IMG/VR virus record: IMGVR_UViG_3300030380_001149
Coordinates: 1-58,965 of that record
Strand: one strand, 5' to 3'
Length of the DNA: 58,965 nt
Origin: a virus
Part shown: piece by piece, positions 27,301 to 35,081 of the stretch
Layout: each line of letters opens with the position of its first letter
Numbering within the stretch: the first letter of the stretch is position 1
Program-made: the position numbers and the translations under genes
Notes under the pieces: model-generated
The model's input: the letters and a program-made list of their open reading frames with translations, nothing else
Database searches by the model: none
Told to the model about the DNA's origin: nothing

Positions 27301-27975
27301 AATGAATATAATAAAAAAGCATTTCCAGATGAAGATACTGGAGAAGATGTTTTATATTTCAACAATGATTCAATTCCTGATAAATCTATTGACATGATTA
27401 GTGAAAAAATGACTTTTCAATTTATTGATAAAGGAAGAGAAGATAAAGTAAAAATTATTAAAAGTAAATTAAAACCTGATGGTTTTGCTTTGTTTGAAGA
27501 AAAGTTTTTTACAGGTGAAAATGATATTAAATGGATTTCTAATGAAAATAAAAAAGATAAATTTAAAGAACAATATTATTCAAAAGAAGAAATATCAGAC
27601 AAAGCAAAAAAAGTTTTACGAAAAATGAATAAGAGACAAGTAACTCCTAATGAATTTGAAAAAGTTTTAAAAAATAATTTTAAAAATGTAGTGCAATATT
27701 GGGATGCAGGAAACTTTAAAGGATACATTGCATCTGATAGTGAAGATACTATTTCAAAATTTACAAATAATTTAATTAACTTAGACAGTAACTTTTCAAC
27801 TTCTGACCCTAAAAGAATAGTACAAGGAATGAAAGAAACAACTTCTATTGAAGTAAAAGTACCAAGCAATAAACCAAAGGAGGTAAAGAAAAAAAAGATA
27901 GCACCTCCTGTAAAAAAATCTATTGGAGGTTTTATAGAACGAAACACCTACGACTGGGTGTATCTCGATGGTTGA
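24304..27975 (+). CDS. Giant ejection protein with C-terminal SAM-methyltransferase domain
   Basis: A 1223-residue protein starting at GTG 24304. Residues about 120-165 form a Gly-rich hydrophobic region (DTALTAIGGVGEGAMAASVL). The middle is charged and mostly helical. Residues about 930-1075 look like a class I SAM methyltransferase: motif I AKIIDIGSTEGGF (about 940-953), an acidic post-I turn GIDPN (about 970), then SIDMISEKMTFQF and a motif-VI-like strand LKPDGFALFEE. The tail is Lys/Pro-rich. Position and size match the largest internal virion protein of podoviruses, so a methyltransferase may be delivered with the DNA. The substrate is unknown, and the domain could be degenerate. Confidence 0.65.
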   Translation: MDEEQGITALGPEDLGTVEVTPNVEETEQKQSAFPQFTDEAKATRGIEDLKKFKKGMKQALPYVGQLGLDLVSGSGIAEFFGQQADIVEGEKRPSYFEAFDRTVDYAKEGKTKEAIVSGVDTALTAIGGVGEGAMAASVLTGKFAPIIAGLGWGVSKLSDKGKLVLKSTKTGKEVLANFKRADTPEGDVKVDIKNVEIPKDDTSDEIKALEDNIDIPTFRTDVKEQIKGIKALEPSDIETDNVVDKFYPNLKNKEIKEEGGFDWKTIDDPIKQSDVRLNRHIKRLEGVNKGEDYVGGPVNKRTVLKSDNPDNPDVVIGKQTFDDWKNTKIKQFKNNKEEIFEASKWYDNYVKEVKSIPNITKEEADTLIEASFSANINQSPEAALKTVLDVKEQLQKGISLNDVKIKGVPIIRESLKTVVGKQKGGRGSGIGSKISAFVDNAKDKNVRSDMGNDPRGGEPVTIDLQTLRSKGAVDNIYKNKLKTLGYKKEDGSDIDDIKIDFEKSGTQEAKYDYFAFEMNQLTNHLNEINWLGKNNWKAKEVQAIDWLGQQKIFGKALPVEDIFNVNIQNITMEAAPSSSSPLGKKMLSRYKALSTTDQQNINDDITKKAVDIVTEKEGEDLGNVIFGTGGWMRDVNPTTVKQSLMTHDKAKKVATKLGELLQQDQVWVNTTKGGYTKNPENHEIVIIEENTNNLQNNEKIFELFDKIIKKEGGDMIQGFHPITTRDGKSGLKILVDKEAVKDYATANKMKMADVHKMIQEFKFDDIIEELDYDVRVVQNEATLSKINTLFTKGDKDGQSVKSYSGDGRTRESDTEIQSRAYYNRNREQLEKDFENQVTEAERRTRDIDRTREVSGVQEPLLKKDYSDGVAFFDDVIEGNPKYQPLKSYENIVDTSNIKNVENIYEQKTKNFSNHINTSIPTFKETQIATADAVSKTLPSNAKIIDIGSTEGGFINTIGALRKDINALGIDPNKKATEVFNTLKEDNTEIIHRAFTDNKNEYNKKAFPDEDTGEDVLYFNNDSIPDKSIDMISEKMTFQFIDKGREDKVKIIKSKLKPDGFALFEEKFFTGENDIKWISNENKKDKFKEQYYSKEEISDKAKKVLRKMNKRQVTPNEFEKVLKNNFKNVVQYWDAGNFKGYIASDSEDTISKFTNNLINLDSNFSTSDPKRIVQGMKETTSIEVKVPSNKPKEVKKKKIAPPVKKSIGGFIERNTYDWVYLDG

Positions 27976-28603
27976 ACCAATAACAACGGTACTCAGCGGA
28001 ATAGCATTAGTTAAATCTGCAACCTCATTTATTAAGGAAAATCTCAACACAGTAAACGATATTTCTGGTATTGCTAAACAGATAGACCAGATGTTTGAAG
28101 GTCAACAACAAATTAATAAAGAAAGGTCTAAACAAGCTAATAGCACAGCGAATGAGTTAGGCTTATCTAATGTAGCTGATTCTATAATTTCAGCTCGTTT
28201 AGCAGCTGAGCAAATGCAGGAAGTAAAAAATATGATAAATTTACGCTTTGGTCCAACCACCTGGGATAGCATACTTATGGAAAGAAAGAGAAGAATAGAT
28301 GCAAGAAAACAAGCTATACAAAAAGCTAAAGCAGATAAATTAAGAAAACAAAGAGAAATGTATGAATTAATAAGAATAGTTTCAATAGGAATAGTAGTAA
28401 TGTTATTCGTAATTGTAGTAGTCGGTGTGATGATTAAATTTGTATTTGCACACACGATACTCGACCAAAATGACCAATCATGCAAAATTTTCGAACCACG
28501 ATATTTTTTAATATGTCTTAGTGAAGGAAAAGAAGCAGCCACAATAGAGTTTGAATTAGACCAGAAAAAAAATAAAGGGAACTGGATTGTCGATGACGAT
28601 TAA
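27968..28603 (+). CDS. Membrane-associated ejection-module protein
   Basis: A 211-residue protein: N-terminal hydrophobic-helical part (VLSGIALVKSATSFIKENL), a basic coiled coil (DARKQAIQKAKADKLRKQ), one strong membrane helix at about 136-162 (IVSIGIVVMLFVIVVVGVMI) and an acidic C-terminus with two Cys. It overlaps the giant protein gene by 8 bases and closes the ejection operon. Proteins of this layout are common in marine podoviruses; function unknown. Confidence 0.65.
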   Translation: MVEPITTVLSGIALVKSATSFIKENLNTVNDISGIAKQIDQMFEGQQQINKERSKQANSTANELGLSNVADSIISARLAAEQMQEVKNMINLRFGPTTWDSILMERKRRIDARKQAIQKAKADKLRKQREMYELIRIVSIGIVVMLFVIVVVGVMIKFVFAHTILDQNDQSCKIFEPRYFLICLSEGKEAATIEFELDQKKNKGNWIVDDD

Positions 28604-28639
28604 TAATAGTATACTATAATTTTAACCAAGGAGAAACAC

Positions 28640-28927
28640 ATGAGAAAAAGTAAAGGTATGAGAAGAATGGCTAAAGGTGGCATGAAGATGATGAGAGCTT
28701 CCAAAGGTGGTACAAAGATGATGAAAGCTAGAGGTGGTAGAATGGCATCAAAAGGCGGTACAAAAATGATGGGTGCAATGAAGGGTAGAATGGCTTCCAA
28801 AGGTTATGCAAAAGGCGGTGTAAAGATGATGAAAGCTAACAAAGGTAAAATAGCTACAATGTCTTTAGCACAAGCAAAAAAAGTTTTAAGAGCAAACAAT
28901 ATGAAAGCAGTGAAAATTAAAAATTAA
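28640..28927 (+). CDS. Lys/Gly/Met repeat protein
   Basis: A 95-residue, extremely basic protein with four copies of KGGxKMMxA and interspersed GGRMASKGG. There are almost no acidic residues. It starts after AAGGAG and lies between the ejection operon and the last rightward gene. Composition suggests a nucleic-acid- or polyanion-binding, histone-like or packaged protein. No known family. Confidence 0.7.
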   Translation: MRKSKGMRRMAKGGMKMMRASKGGTKMMKARGGRMASKGGTKMMGAMKGRMASKGYAKGGVKMMKANKGKIATMSLAQAKKVLRANNMKAVKIKN

Positions 28928-28963
28928 AAGTTGATTTCTTATTAAATTACATTATCATGAGGT

Positions 28964-29656
28964 ATGGCATATTTGACTGCAAACATACCTTACTTTAAAT
29001 GTTGGGTAAGAAAAGAATTTACACACAATCATAGACAGTATCATGGCGAGTTCGTACACGCACTTGCCATTGCGGTTACTTGTATACCAGATAGGTCTTT
29101 ATCTTTTCAAGTTGTGTTTACTGGTTGTGAAGATGAAGATACAAGAACAGAGAGTCCACATGGTGGAGCTATGTGGGCAAGGATGCCAATACAAAGTTTG
29201 GTAGCTGATGAAATGCTAGATGACTTTCCTCCACGAATCCAGAATCATTGGGTGCAACCTTGGGATTGCTCAAGTAGAGATTTCAGTATTATAAAATATG
29301 ATAGAGCAAGTAGTTCTCCTTGGATTACAAAAATAGATGGTGAGTTTTACAATGCTAAATATTATTTTACTATAGATTACACAAACGGAGATGACCTGAA
29401 CGCATTAGGTGATGATGTAGCACAACACAAACAATCTCATGTACTAGCAATAACTAGTGGTGAGTTTAAAGGTCAGATAGTAGCACAACCAAATAACAGA
29501 GTAAGAGCAACCAACCCAGCATTATGGGTAACTGGTTCTGGTGCTCCAGATTTTATTCCTAGTCAATATGAGTTTAGTGCTGAAGATGATGAGTCTTACT
29601 TAGACCCAGAATATACTTTTGATAATTTATACGCAAAAAAAAAGGAGACTAAGTAG
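28964..29656 (+). CDS. Conserved virion-region hypothetical protein
   Basis: A 230-residue protein with an ordered, aromatic-rich sequence (FKCWVRKEFTHNHRQYHGEF, LSFQVVFTGCEDEDTRTESP, GGAMWARMPIQSL) and ending in a flexible acidic tail. I recognise this as a protein repeatedly found near the end of the structural region of marine phages, but know no function. The preceding GAGGT is a weak ribosome binding site. Its stop lies inside a hairpin shared with the convergent gene. Confidence 0.65.
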   Translation: MAYLTANIPYFKCWVRKEFTHNHRQYHGEFVHALAIAVTCIPDRSLSFQVVFTGCEDEDTRTESPHGGAMWARMPIQSLVADEMLDDFPPRIQNHWVQPWDCSSRDFSIIKYDRASSSPWITKIDGEFYNAKYYFTIDYTNGDDLNALGDDVAQHKQSHVLAITSGEFKGQIVAQPNNRVRATNPALWVTGSGAPDFIPSQYEFSAEDDESYLDPEYTFDNLYAKKKETK

Positions 29657-29663
29657 TCTCCTT
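29642..29663. terminator. Bidirectional hairpin formed over two stop codons
   Basis: AAGGAGACT (29642-29650), loop AAGT, AGTCTCCTT (29655-29663). The stops of the rightward gene (TAG, 29654-29656) and the leftward gene (29649-29651) both sit in the hairpin. The U tract is short on both sides, so termination strength is uncertain. Confidence 0.65.
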
Positions 29664-30008
29664 GTTAATTAATGCGTTCATAGACATTGCTAATTCTTCA
29701 AAATCCATAATCAAATCTTGTTTATCAATTTCTATTTTAGTATCATTATATTTTCCCTTATTTTTATAATAAAACATCATTAGTTCTGCTATGACTGAAA
29801 TGTCGTGGTCTTTACTTAAAAAGAAATCTATATCTTTTAAAGTGTATGCAAAAAATGCTTGTTGGTTATATCTATTAATAAACCAACCTCTGCCATGAGC
29901 TTTTCTTAAAGTAAAGCCAAGATGATACATAGCTTTGTTTTTAAACTGTATATCTCTACGATTTCTTCCGTATCTGTCTTTGTAAGTTTTAATTATTAGT
30001 TTTGTCAT
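29649..30008 (-). CDS. Small early-type hypothetical protein
   Basis: A 119-residue protein; I place the start at 30008 (MTKLIIKTYKDRYGRNRRDI), behind AAAGGA and the promoter at 30038-30066, rather than an in-frame upstream ATG in the promoter. It is rich in Tyr, Lys and Asn; KAHGRGWFINRYNQQAFFAY suggests a compact beta fold. It ends in the shared hairpin at 29642. Its regulation matches the 58283 and 14820 genes, suggesting co-expression. Confidence 0.65.
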   Translation of the reverse strand: MTKLIIKTYKDRYGRNRRDIQFKNKAMYHLGFTLRKAHGRGWFINRYNQQAFFAYTLKDIDFFLSKDHDISVIAELMMFYYKNKGKYNDTKIEIDKQDLIMDFEELAMSMNALINKETT

Positions 30009-30037
30009 TTTATTTTTTTCCTTTGTTTTATATAATA

Positions 30038-30066
30038 AATATAGCACATTAAGATGTGATAAGCAA
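30038..30066 (-). promoter_or_regulatory. Leftward early promoter with ATCACAT element
   Basis: On the minus strand: TTGCTT (-35, 30061-30066), 17-base spacer ATCACATCTTAATGTGC with near-palindromic CACAT-N4-ATGTG, TATATT (-10, 30038-30043), then TATTATATAAAACAAAGGA. The upstream block TTTTCTGC..TTATAGGT..ATTTGC is shared with the promoter at 58229. Confidence 0.7.
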
Positions 30067-30083
30067 ATGCACACCTATAACAC

Positions 30084-30101
30084 GCAGAAAACTAGGCTTT
30101 T
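30084..30101. repeat. 18-bp repeat, copy A
   Basis: GCAGAAAACTAGGCTTTT here occurs as its exact reverse complement at 58086-58103. Both copies lie just upstream of a promoter of the ATCACAT class, in the same orientation relative to those promoters. Confidence 0.8.
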
Positions 30102-30137
30102 GTAAAAGCTACATGATGCACGAATGACCAATCGATT

Positions 30138-31553
30138 CTATTCTAAGAAAGCTAATACTTCTTCATTCAAAGTTTGAGCAGATATTTGTATTTTGTTCTT
30201 TAATGCTTTCAGTATAAATTCGTCAATAGTTTTAATTGCTACTAAATCTATATAAGTAACTTTATCTGCAGTTTGACCTTTGCGATGGTTTCTAGCTTCT
30301 GCTTGTAGTCTCTCTTCTAAGTTGTAAGAGTTGTTAAAAAATATTTGTATGCTACTAGCATTTAAAGTCAATCCATATCCGCCTACACTAGGATTGCTAA
30401 CTAAGTATTTACAGTCTTTATCTTCATTAAATTTTTTTACTACACTGGGTCTGTCTTTTGTATCTCCATACAATGTTACAACAATATCTTTCTTATTTTT
30501 TTTATCATATTTCTTAGCTATCTCTTTTGCTATCAGTTCTATAGAGTATCGAAAAGTAGACCATATAATAACTTTACCATCTATCTCATCTAAGATATTT
30601 AGTAGCTCTCTTAACTTAGCATTGTCTAGTTCAACCAACTTGCCATCGTCACTATACACGAACCCAGAACAAACTTGTTGTAGCTTAGATATTTCTGTTA
30701 ACTTGTTTGTAATCGATGCTTGTTTATCTTGTATTATTACTCTTGCTTGTTCTTTTAAAATTTCATATGTGTTTCGTTGTTGGTTAGATAAAAATATATT
30801 TCTTCTCTGCCATACTTGTGGTGGTAAATCTAAACAATCTTTTTTTAAACATCGATAGGTAAAAGATTGCATCTTTTGTTCTAGGTCATCTAAGTTTATA
30901 AAATACAATGGGTATTCTATTTTTCTATTTCCAGATACTGGTTTACTATGCATAACACAGTACCGAGCTCGAAAAGAATAATACGATTTAAAACCTAATA
31001 TTTCTTCATCTAAAAATCCTATCTGACTCCATAAATCCAAAGGTGATTTAGTTATTGGTGTTCCTGTAAGTATTCTTTTGTATCTACATCCTTTAGAAAG
31101 TTTCGATAAGTTTTTACTTCTCTTTGCGGTTCTATTTTTTATAGTAGTGCTTTCATCAACTACTATCATAGTTTTCAATCCGTAAAACTTTATTAATTCG
31201 TATGCAGTCTCATATCCAGACTTATGACTAAATGCCTCTACATTCATTAAATACCATGTTAGACAGTCTGGTCTAGGTGCAAAAGTTTTATGTATCTTAT
31301 GCATGAAAATATAATTTTTAGAACTAGCATGTTTATCTATCTCTTCTTCCCAATTTGTATAAACACTATTAGGAGCAATCACAAACACAGTATCAATATT
31401 GTTGGTGTCATATAAGTATACTGCATTGTCGATAATAACTTTCGTCTTGCCAGTTCCTTGCTCCATGAACAAACCAAAAACTCGTTGTGTTGCTCCTTTT
31501 TTCAAAGCATCTCTTTGATGCTCCATAGGTTGTGTTTTATAATTATGCGACAT
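30138..31553 (-). CDS. SNF2/SF2-family DNA helicase
   Basis: A 471-residue protein with SF2 helicase motifs: Walker A EQGTGKT (31-37), Ia FVIAPNSVYTNWEEE, Walker B IVVDESTTIKN (DEST rather than DEAH), III ILTGTPITKSPLDLW, and the C-terminal lobe VIIWSTFRYSIELIA, NPSVGGYGLTLNAS and ARNHRKGQ with its arginine finger. SNF2-like ATPases remodel protein-DNA contacts; in phages they act in replication or recombination. It is the most distal gene of the leftward operon with ArdC. Confidence 0.9.
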   Translation of the reverse strand: MSHNYKTQPMEHQRDALKKGATQRVFGLFMEQGTGKTKVIIDNAVYLYDTNNIDTVFVIAPNSVYTNWEEEIDKHASSKNYIFMHKIHKTFAPRPDCLTWYLMNVEAFSHKSGYETAYELIKFYGLKTMIVVDESTTIKNRTAKRSKNLSKLSKGCRYKRILTGTPITKSPLDLWSQIGFLDEEILGFKSYYSFRARYCVMHSKPVSGNRKIEYPLYFINLDDLEQKMQSFTYRCLKKDCLDLPPQVWQRRNIFLSNQQRNTYEILKEQARVIIQDKQASITNKLTEISKLQQVCSGFVYSDDGKLVELDNAKLRELLNILDEIDGKVIIWSTFRYSIELIAKEIAKKYDKKNKKDIVVTLYGDTKDRPSVVKKFNEDKDCKYLVSNPSVGGYGLTLNASSIQIFFNNSYNLEERLQAEARNHRKGQTADKVTYIDLVAIKTIDEFILKALKNKIQISAQTLNEEVLAFLE

Positions 31554-32526
31554 AATCTTTTTCTATCACTCCTAATTCTTTTGTACCTCTGGTATGATTT
31601 TTAATCCATACTTTTTTACCAGACTTGTAATGTCTATAAAAACCTCTAACATCGTGAAACCTATTTTTGTTTACACTTCTGTTGTAAATAAAATTATTGT
31701 CATTACTAGATTTATTAATATCTAATATTTTGTATTGATAAGCAGTAGGTTTTTTATTTCGTAAATTAGCTAATCTTTCCTCTGGTTCTATTTCAACACA
31801 TTCTTGTCTCTTAGTTAAATTATTTAAAGTGTGTATAAAATATACTGTTTTAGCTGCACTACTTATCTCTTCTCTATATTTAAAATCTATTTCTCTAACT
31901 TGAGGATTATCAATAGGATTTTTTAATGACCAATGTTGAAATGGTTTTGTATAAGCCAAGTAGAAATCAATAAAATCTTTATCTCCTTGAAACCATTCAT
32001 GTAATAAATTTATATTATTTCCATGAGTTGAGCTACTATTTTCCCAATGGCTTTTCCATAAATTTTTAGTTTTAGATATTCCCCAATCTGCAACATAATT
32101 TACTAATCCGTTACCTTCGATTGTCGTGCCATTGTGACTAAATTTTTCACCATTTTTTAAATACATAAATGACGATATAACATAGTGTGTTTTTTTATCT
32201 CTAATCCAATACCCTATATAATTAGTAGTTGTTTCTTCTGCATACTCTATTATTATTATTTGGTTATCATAGTAAGGCAAGAAATCTTCTAAAAGTGTTT
32301 TTCTATCGATTGCTGTTTCCATAAATTTATCTGAAACATTTTTAGTTACAAAAATCTTTTTAGAATTAATAAAATCCATATGTAGGTCGTTGACTACTTG
32401 TTTATAGGGATGTTTATTTTTATTTAAAAATGCCACCTTGCCAAACTGTCTTTGTATGAATTTTGTTTGTCTAGGATTACGAATAATATATCCGTAATTT
32501 TTTATTATTGTTTCCATGTCTATCAT
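31543..32526 (-). CDS. Phage hypothetical protein with RGFYR..H.RG tail
   Basis: A 327-residue protein with an optimal ribosome binding site (GGAGG seven bases before ATG 32526). The bulk has no motif I recognise. The C-terminal HDVRGFYRHYKSGKKVWI and NHTRGTKELG resembles a short conserved ending of phage replication-region proteins. It overlaps the helicase gene by 11 bases, so it is coupled to it. Function unknown. Confidence 0.6.
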   Translation of the reverse strand: MIDMETIIKNYGYIIRNPRQTKFIQRQFGKVAFLNKNKHPYKQVVNDLHMDFINSKKIFVTKNVSDKFMETAIDRKTLLEDFLPYYDNQIIIIEYAEETTTNYIGYWIRDKKTHYVISSFMYLKNGEKFSHNGTTIEGNGLVNYVADWGISKTKNLWKSHWENSSSTHGNNINLLHEWFQGDKDFIDFYLAYTKPFQHWSLKNPIDNPQVREIDFKYREEISSAAKTVYFIHTLNNLTKRQECVEIEPEERLANLRNKKPTAYQYKILDINKSSNDNNFIYNRSVNKNRFHDVRGFYRHYKSGKKVWIKNHTRGTKELGVIEKDYVA

Positions 32527-32550
32527 AATATCACCTCCAAGAAAGTGGCA

Positions 32551-33483
32551 TTAAGCCACCTTCTTTTTTTCTCCCTTCTTTTGTAATCCATCCAAGAAGT
32601 CGATTGCTTGAGTAGACTTTGTGATTGCTTTTAAAACTTGCTCTGGTTTATTTTCAAGTTGTTCAATCCAACCATTAATATATTGAGCATGGTCACTTCT
32701 TACTGTTGGTGATATACCAAGTAATGCACTTAATATTGCTGAACCAGATTCTGCTACTAGCTCTTCAATAGCATAAGCATTATCTCCAAACCTACCAGAG
32801 AAATCTCTTTTTAATCTTTTGTCACTACCTGTCCAATGAATTAATTCATGAAGTAAAGTACCATAGTAAGATTCTGTGTCATGAAAATCTTCAACCTTTG
32901 GAAGTTTAATGAAATCACCTTTTGGAGAATAAAAAGCTCTACCACCACCAAAAGTTATTTTTGCTTTTGTGTTTGCAACATACTTCTCAACATCTTTAAG
33001 TATATCTACTTTAGATACTTTTACTTCTTCAGTCTTTTTCTCAATCACATAGTCTTGTATTTGACTAGCATTAAAAACTGGATATGGTTTGAAGTACCAA
33101 ATTTTTTTCTTAACATCTTTTAACTCTCCACTATCAGTGATGATGCCAAAATCTCTATCTTCTACTTCTATTTGTGCATTAAAAAAAACGTGATGTGCTG
33201 TTTCACCTTTTTTAATATAGTAACCTTTATCTTTCCATGCTTTAGAAGTACCCCACAGATTACTTTCGTAACCATTCTCTTGAGCCTCTATTGCTAAATT
33301 AATAATATTAAAACCATGATAAGTTTTGCCATCAGATATTTTTACTGGTAGTTGTAGTTTAGCTATTGTAGATGACCAACCTTTTTTCCAATTCTTGCCT
33401 TCAGTTTTTAATAGTTGCTTTAATCTGTCAGCAGCTTTGTTAATGATTTCTTTTCTTGTTTGTTTTGCCTTATATTTCTTCAT
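32551..33483 (-). CDS. ardC: ArdC-like antirestriction protein with metallopeptidase domain
   Basis: A 310-residue protein starting at 33483 (MKKYKAKQTRKEI), after AAAGGA; an in-frame upstream ATG lies in the leader hairpin. Residues 1-135 match the ArdC N-terminal ssDNA-binding domain (WKKGWSSTIAKLQLPVKISD, YHGFNIINLAIE, GYYIKKGETAHHVFF). Residues 165-290 form a zincin peptidase with HELIH at 212-216 and the downstream glutamate segment AIEELVAESGSA. ArdC proteins protect incoming DNA against restriction. In a polyvalent protein it may also be ejected or act early. It is the first gene of the leftward operon, from its own strong promoter. Confidence 0.92.
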   Translation of the reverse strand: MKKYKAKQTRKEIINKAADRLKQLLKTEGKNWKKGWSSTIAKLQLPVKISDGKTYHGFNIINLAIEAQENGYESNLWGTSKAWKDKGYYIKKGETAHHVFFNAQIEVEDRDFGIITDSGELKDVKKKIWYFKPYPVFNASQIQDYVIEKKTEEVKVSKVDILKDVEKYVANTKAKITFGGGRAFYSPKGDFIKLPKVEDFHDTESYYGTLLHELIHWTGSDKRLKRDFSGRFGDNAYAIEELVAESGSAILSALLGISPTVRSDHAQYINGWIEQLENKPEQVLKAITKSTQAIDFLDGLQKKGEKKKVA

Positions 33484-33504
33484 CGTTTTTTCCTTTGTTT
33501 TATT

Positions 33505-33522
33505 GTGAGGAAAATGCCTCAC
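33505..33522 (-). promoter_or_regulatory. Hairpin at the 5' end of the ardC transcript
   Basis: Read leftward, GTGAGG-CATTTT-CCTCAC forms a 6-bp perfect stem beginning about seven bases after the predicted -10. It could stabilise the early mRNA or act as an operator palindrome. Confidence 0.6.
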
Positions 33523-33528
33523 GAATCA

Positions 33529-33557
33529 TTTATATAATATTTTATTATGTATGTCAA
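33529..33557 (-). promoter_or_regulatory. Strong sigma70 promoter for the ardC operon
   Basis: On the minus strand TTGACA (33552-33557), 17-base spacer, TATAAA (33529-33534). Probably an early promoter read by host RNA polymerase; no phage polymerase gene is visible. Confidence 0.82.
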
Positions 33558-33637
33558 ATACTATCACAATATATTTATTATATCCTATTATCATAAGTCA
33601 TATTTTCTTTAGGTATTTCACCTATTTATTTTTTTAT

Positions 33638-33666
33638 TTGACTTAACCTGTTTTATTTTGTAAAAC
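33638..33666 (+). promoter_or_regulatory. Divergent promoter for the replication operon
   Basis: TTGACT (33638-33643), 17-base spacer, TAAAAC (33661-33666). The -10 is weak and sits in the palindrome TTTGTAAAACAAA, which might be an operator. It faces the ardC promoter across about 80 bases. Confidence 0.5.
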
Positions 33667-33691
33667 AAAAAAATACTGAAAGGAGTTATTT

Positions 33692-34240
33692 ATGAATTTA
33701 GAAGAAGAAGCAAAGAAGATTTCAGAGCTCAGTACAGACAGTATCTCGGACATTGCTACTCAGTGTGATTCATTAATATTACTTCAAGATAAAATTAAAA
33801 AGACTGAAGAATCATTAAAAGATTTGAAAGAACAAGAACGAAAATTATCTGAGGAAGTGATACCTAATTTATTACATGAAAGTGGAGTGACTGAGATTAA
33901 GACCACTGATGGTACTACAGTTCAAGTGAAACCTTTTATCAAAGCATCTATTACAAAAGCGAATCAAGAAAAGGCTTTTGCATGGTTACGAGATAATGGG
34001 TTTGAAGATATTATCAAAAATCAATTATCTGTAAACTTTAGTCGTAGTGAGGACAACCAAGCTAACGATATTTTTGAAGATTTAAAATCTAAAGGACTTG
34101 CAGTTAGTCGAGACGAAAAGGTAAATACAAACACTTTAACTGCCATGATGAAAGATATAATCTTAGTTAAAAACGAAGCAGTTCCTATGGATGTATTTTC
34201 AATTTATCAATCAAACAAAACTAAAATAATAAGGAGTTAA
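33692..34240 (+). CDS. Replication-operon coiled-coil protein
   Basis: A 182-residue protein after AAAGGAG. An N-terminal coiled coil (residues 25-60) precedes a mixed domain (EIKTTDGTTVQVKPFIKASI, NQEKAFAWLRDNGFEDIIK). Phage proteins of this layout commonly precede SSB-like genes; function unknown. It is the first gene of the rightward replication operon and probably transcribed early. Confidence 0.65.
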   Translation: MNLEEEAKKISELSTDSISDIATQCDSLILLQDKIKKTEESLKDLKEQERKLSEEVIPNLLHESGVTEIKTTDGTTVQVKPFIKASITKANQEKAFAWLRDNGFEDIIKNQLSVNFSRSEDNQANDIFEDLKSKGLAVSRDEKVNTNTLTAMMKDIILVKNEAVPMDVFSIYQSNKTKIIRS

Positions 34241-34241
34241 C

Positions 34242-35081
34242 ATGCAAAAAGAAATAGCAACCAAGAAACAAAATTTACCAACCAAAATAAATTTAGAGGA
34301 GTTTGCCGACCAAGGCACAGAGGACATTACTGCCAAAGACCAAAAACTTCCTATATTAAAAATACTTTATGCTAATAGTCCAGTGTTGGATGAAAGCGAT
34401 GGTAAGTTTATTGAGAAAGCAAGACAAGGTGATATATATAATGAGGTCACTGGTTCATTGTACAAAGGTAAAGATGGAATTTATGTTGTACCTTGTTACT
34501 ACAAAAATTCTTACAATGAATGGGCAGACAGAGGAGACTCACCTGGTAGACCCATAGCCATCCATACAGACCCAAATGTAATGAACAGAACACAAAGAGG
34601 AGATGATGGTAAAGACAGAATTATGGAAGGTGAAGGTCAAGGTAATTACATTGAAGATTCTGGTAATCACTTTGCATATATTTTAAATGATAAATTTGAA
34701 CCAATAGAATCTGTTCTTATTGTCATGAAATCTACACAGAAGAAAAAATCTAAAGTGTGGAATAGCATGATGAAATCAAGAATGGGTAGTGGGTCAAAAG
34801 GAAGATTTGTTATGCCAAGTTGGGCGACTGTTTATAAACTATCCACGACCAAAGAGTCTAATTCACAGAACTCTTGGTATGGATGGGTTATTGAATATGT
34901 AGAAACTTTGGATGTAACAAAAAACAATGATACATTACAAGCTACTAAAGAATTTTATGAAGCAGCTAGACAATCTGATATATTTGGAAAGGTGGATTTT
35001 GAGTCTGAAAATGTTGAAAAGACAGTAGAAGAAAAACCTACTAAAAAACAACAAACTAATTCAGACGATACTCCTTTCTAA
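34242..35081 (+). CDS. Putative single-stranded DNA-binding protein
   Basis: A 279-residue protein. Residues 30-220 hold a beta-rich domain (LPILKILYANSPVLDESDG, GIYVVPCYYKNSYNEWADR, YGWVIEYVETLDV) and the C-terminus is an acidic, disordered tail ending SDDTPF. The tail closely resembles the partner-binding tip of bacterial SSB (DDDIPF). It sits directly upstream of the primase and helicase, as expected for a replication SSB. The fold itself is not a clear classical OB match by eye, so the call rests on tail and context. Confidence 0.65.
   Translation: MQKEIATKKQNLPTKINLEEFADQGTEDITAKDQKLPILKILYANSPVLDESDGKFIEKARQGDIYNEVTGSLYKGKDGIYVVPCYYKNSYNEWADRGDSPGRPIAIHTDPNVMNRTQRGDDGKDRIMEGEGQGNYIEDSGNHFAYILNDKFEPIESVLIVMKSTQKKKSKVWNSMMKSRMGSGSKGRFVMPSWATVYKLSTTKESNSQNSWYGWVIEYVETLDVTKNNDTLQATKEFYEAARQSDIFGKVDFESENVEKTVEEKPTKKQQTNSDDTPF

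Noticed and set aside
28606-28617. 12-bp perfect palindrome ATAGTATACTAT
   Set aside because: Short and A+T-rich; expected by chance in this genome and without a matching copy near other promoters.
28931-28958. Possible promoter TTGATT-N16-TATCAT before the 28964 gene
   Set aside because: The start site would fall at or beyond the ATG, so the spacing does not fit, and the elements are weak.
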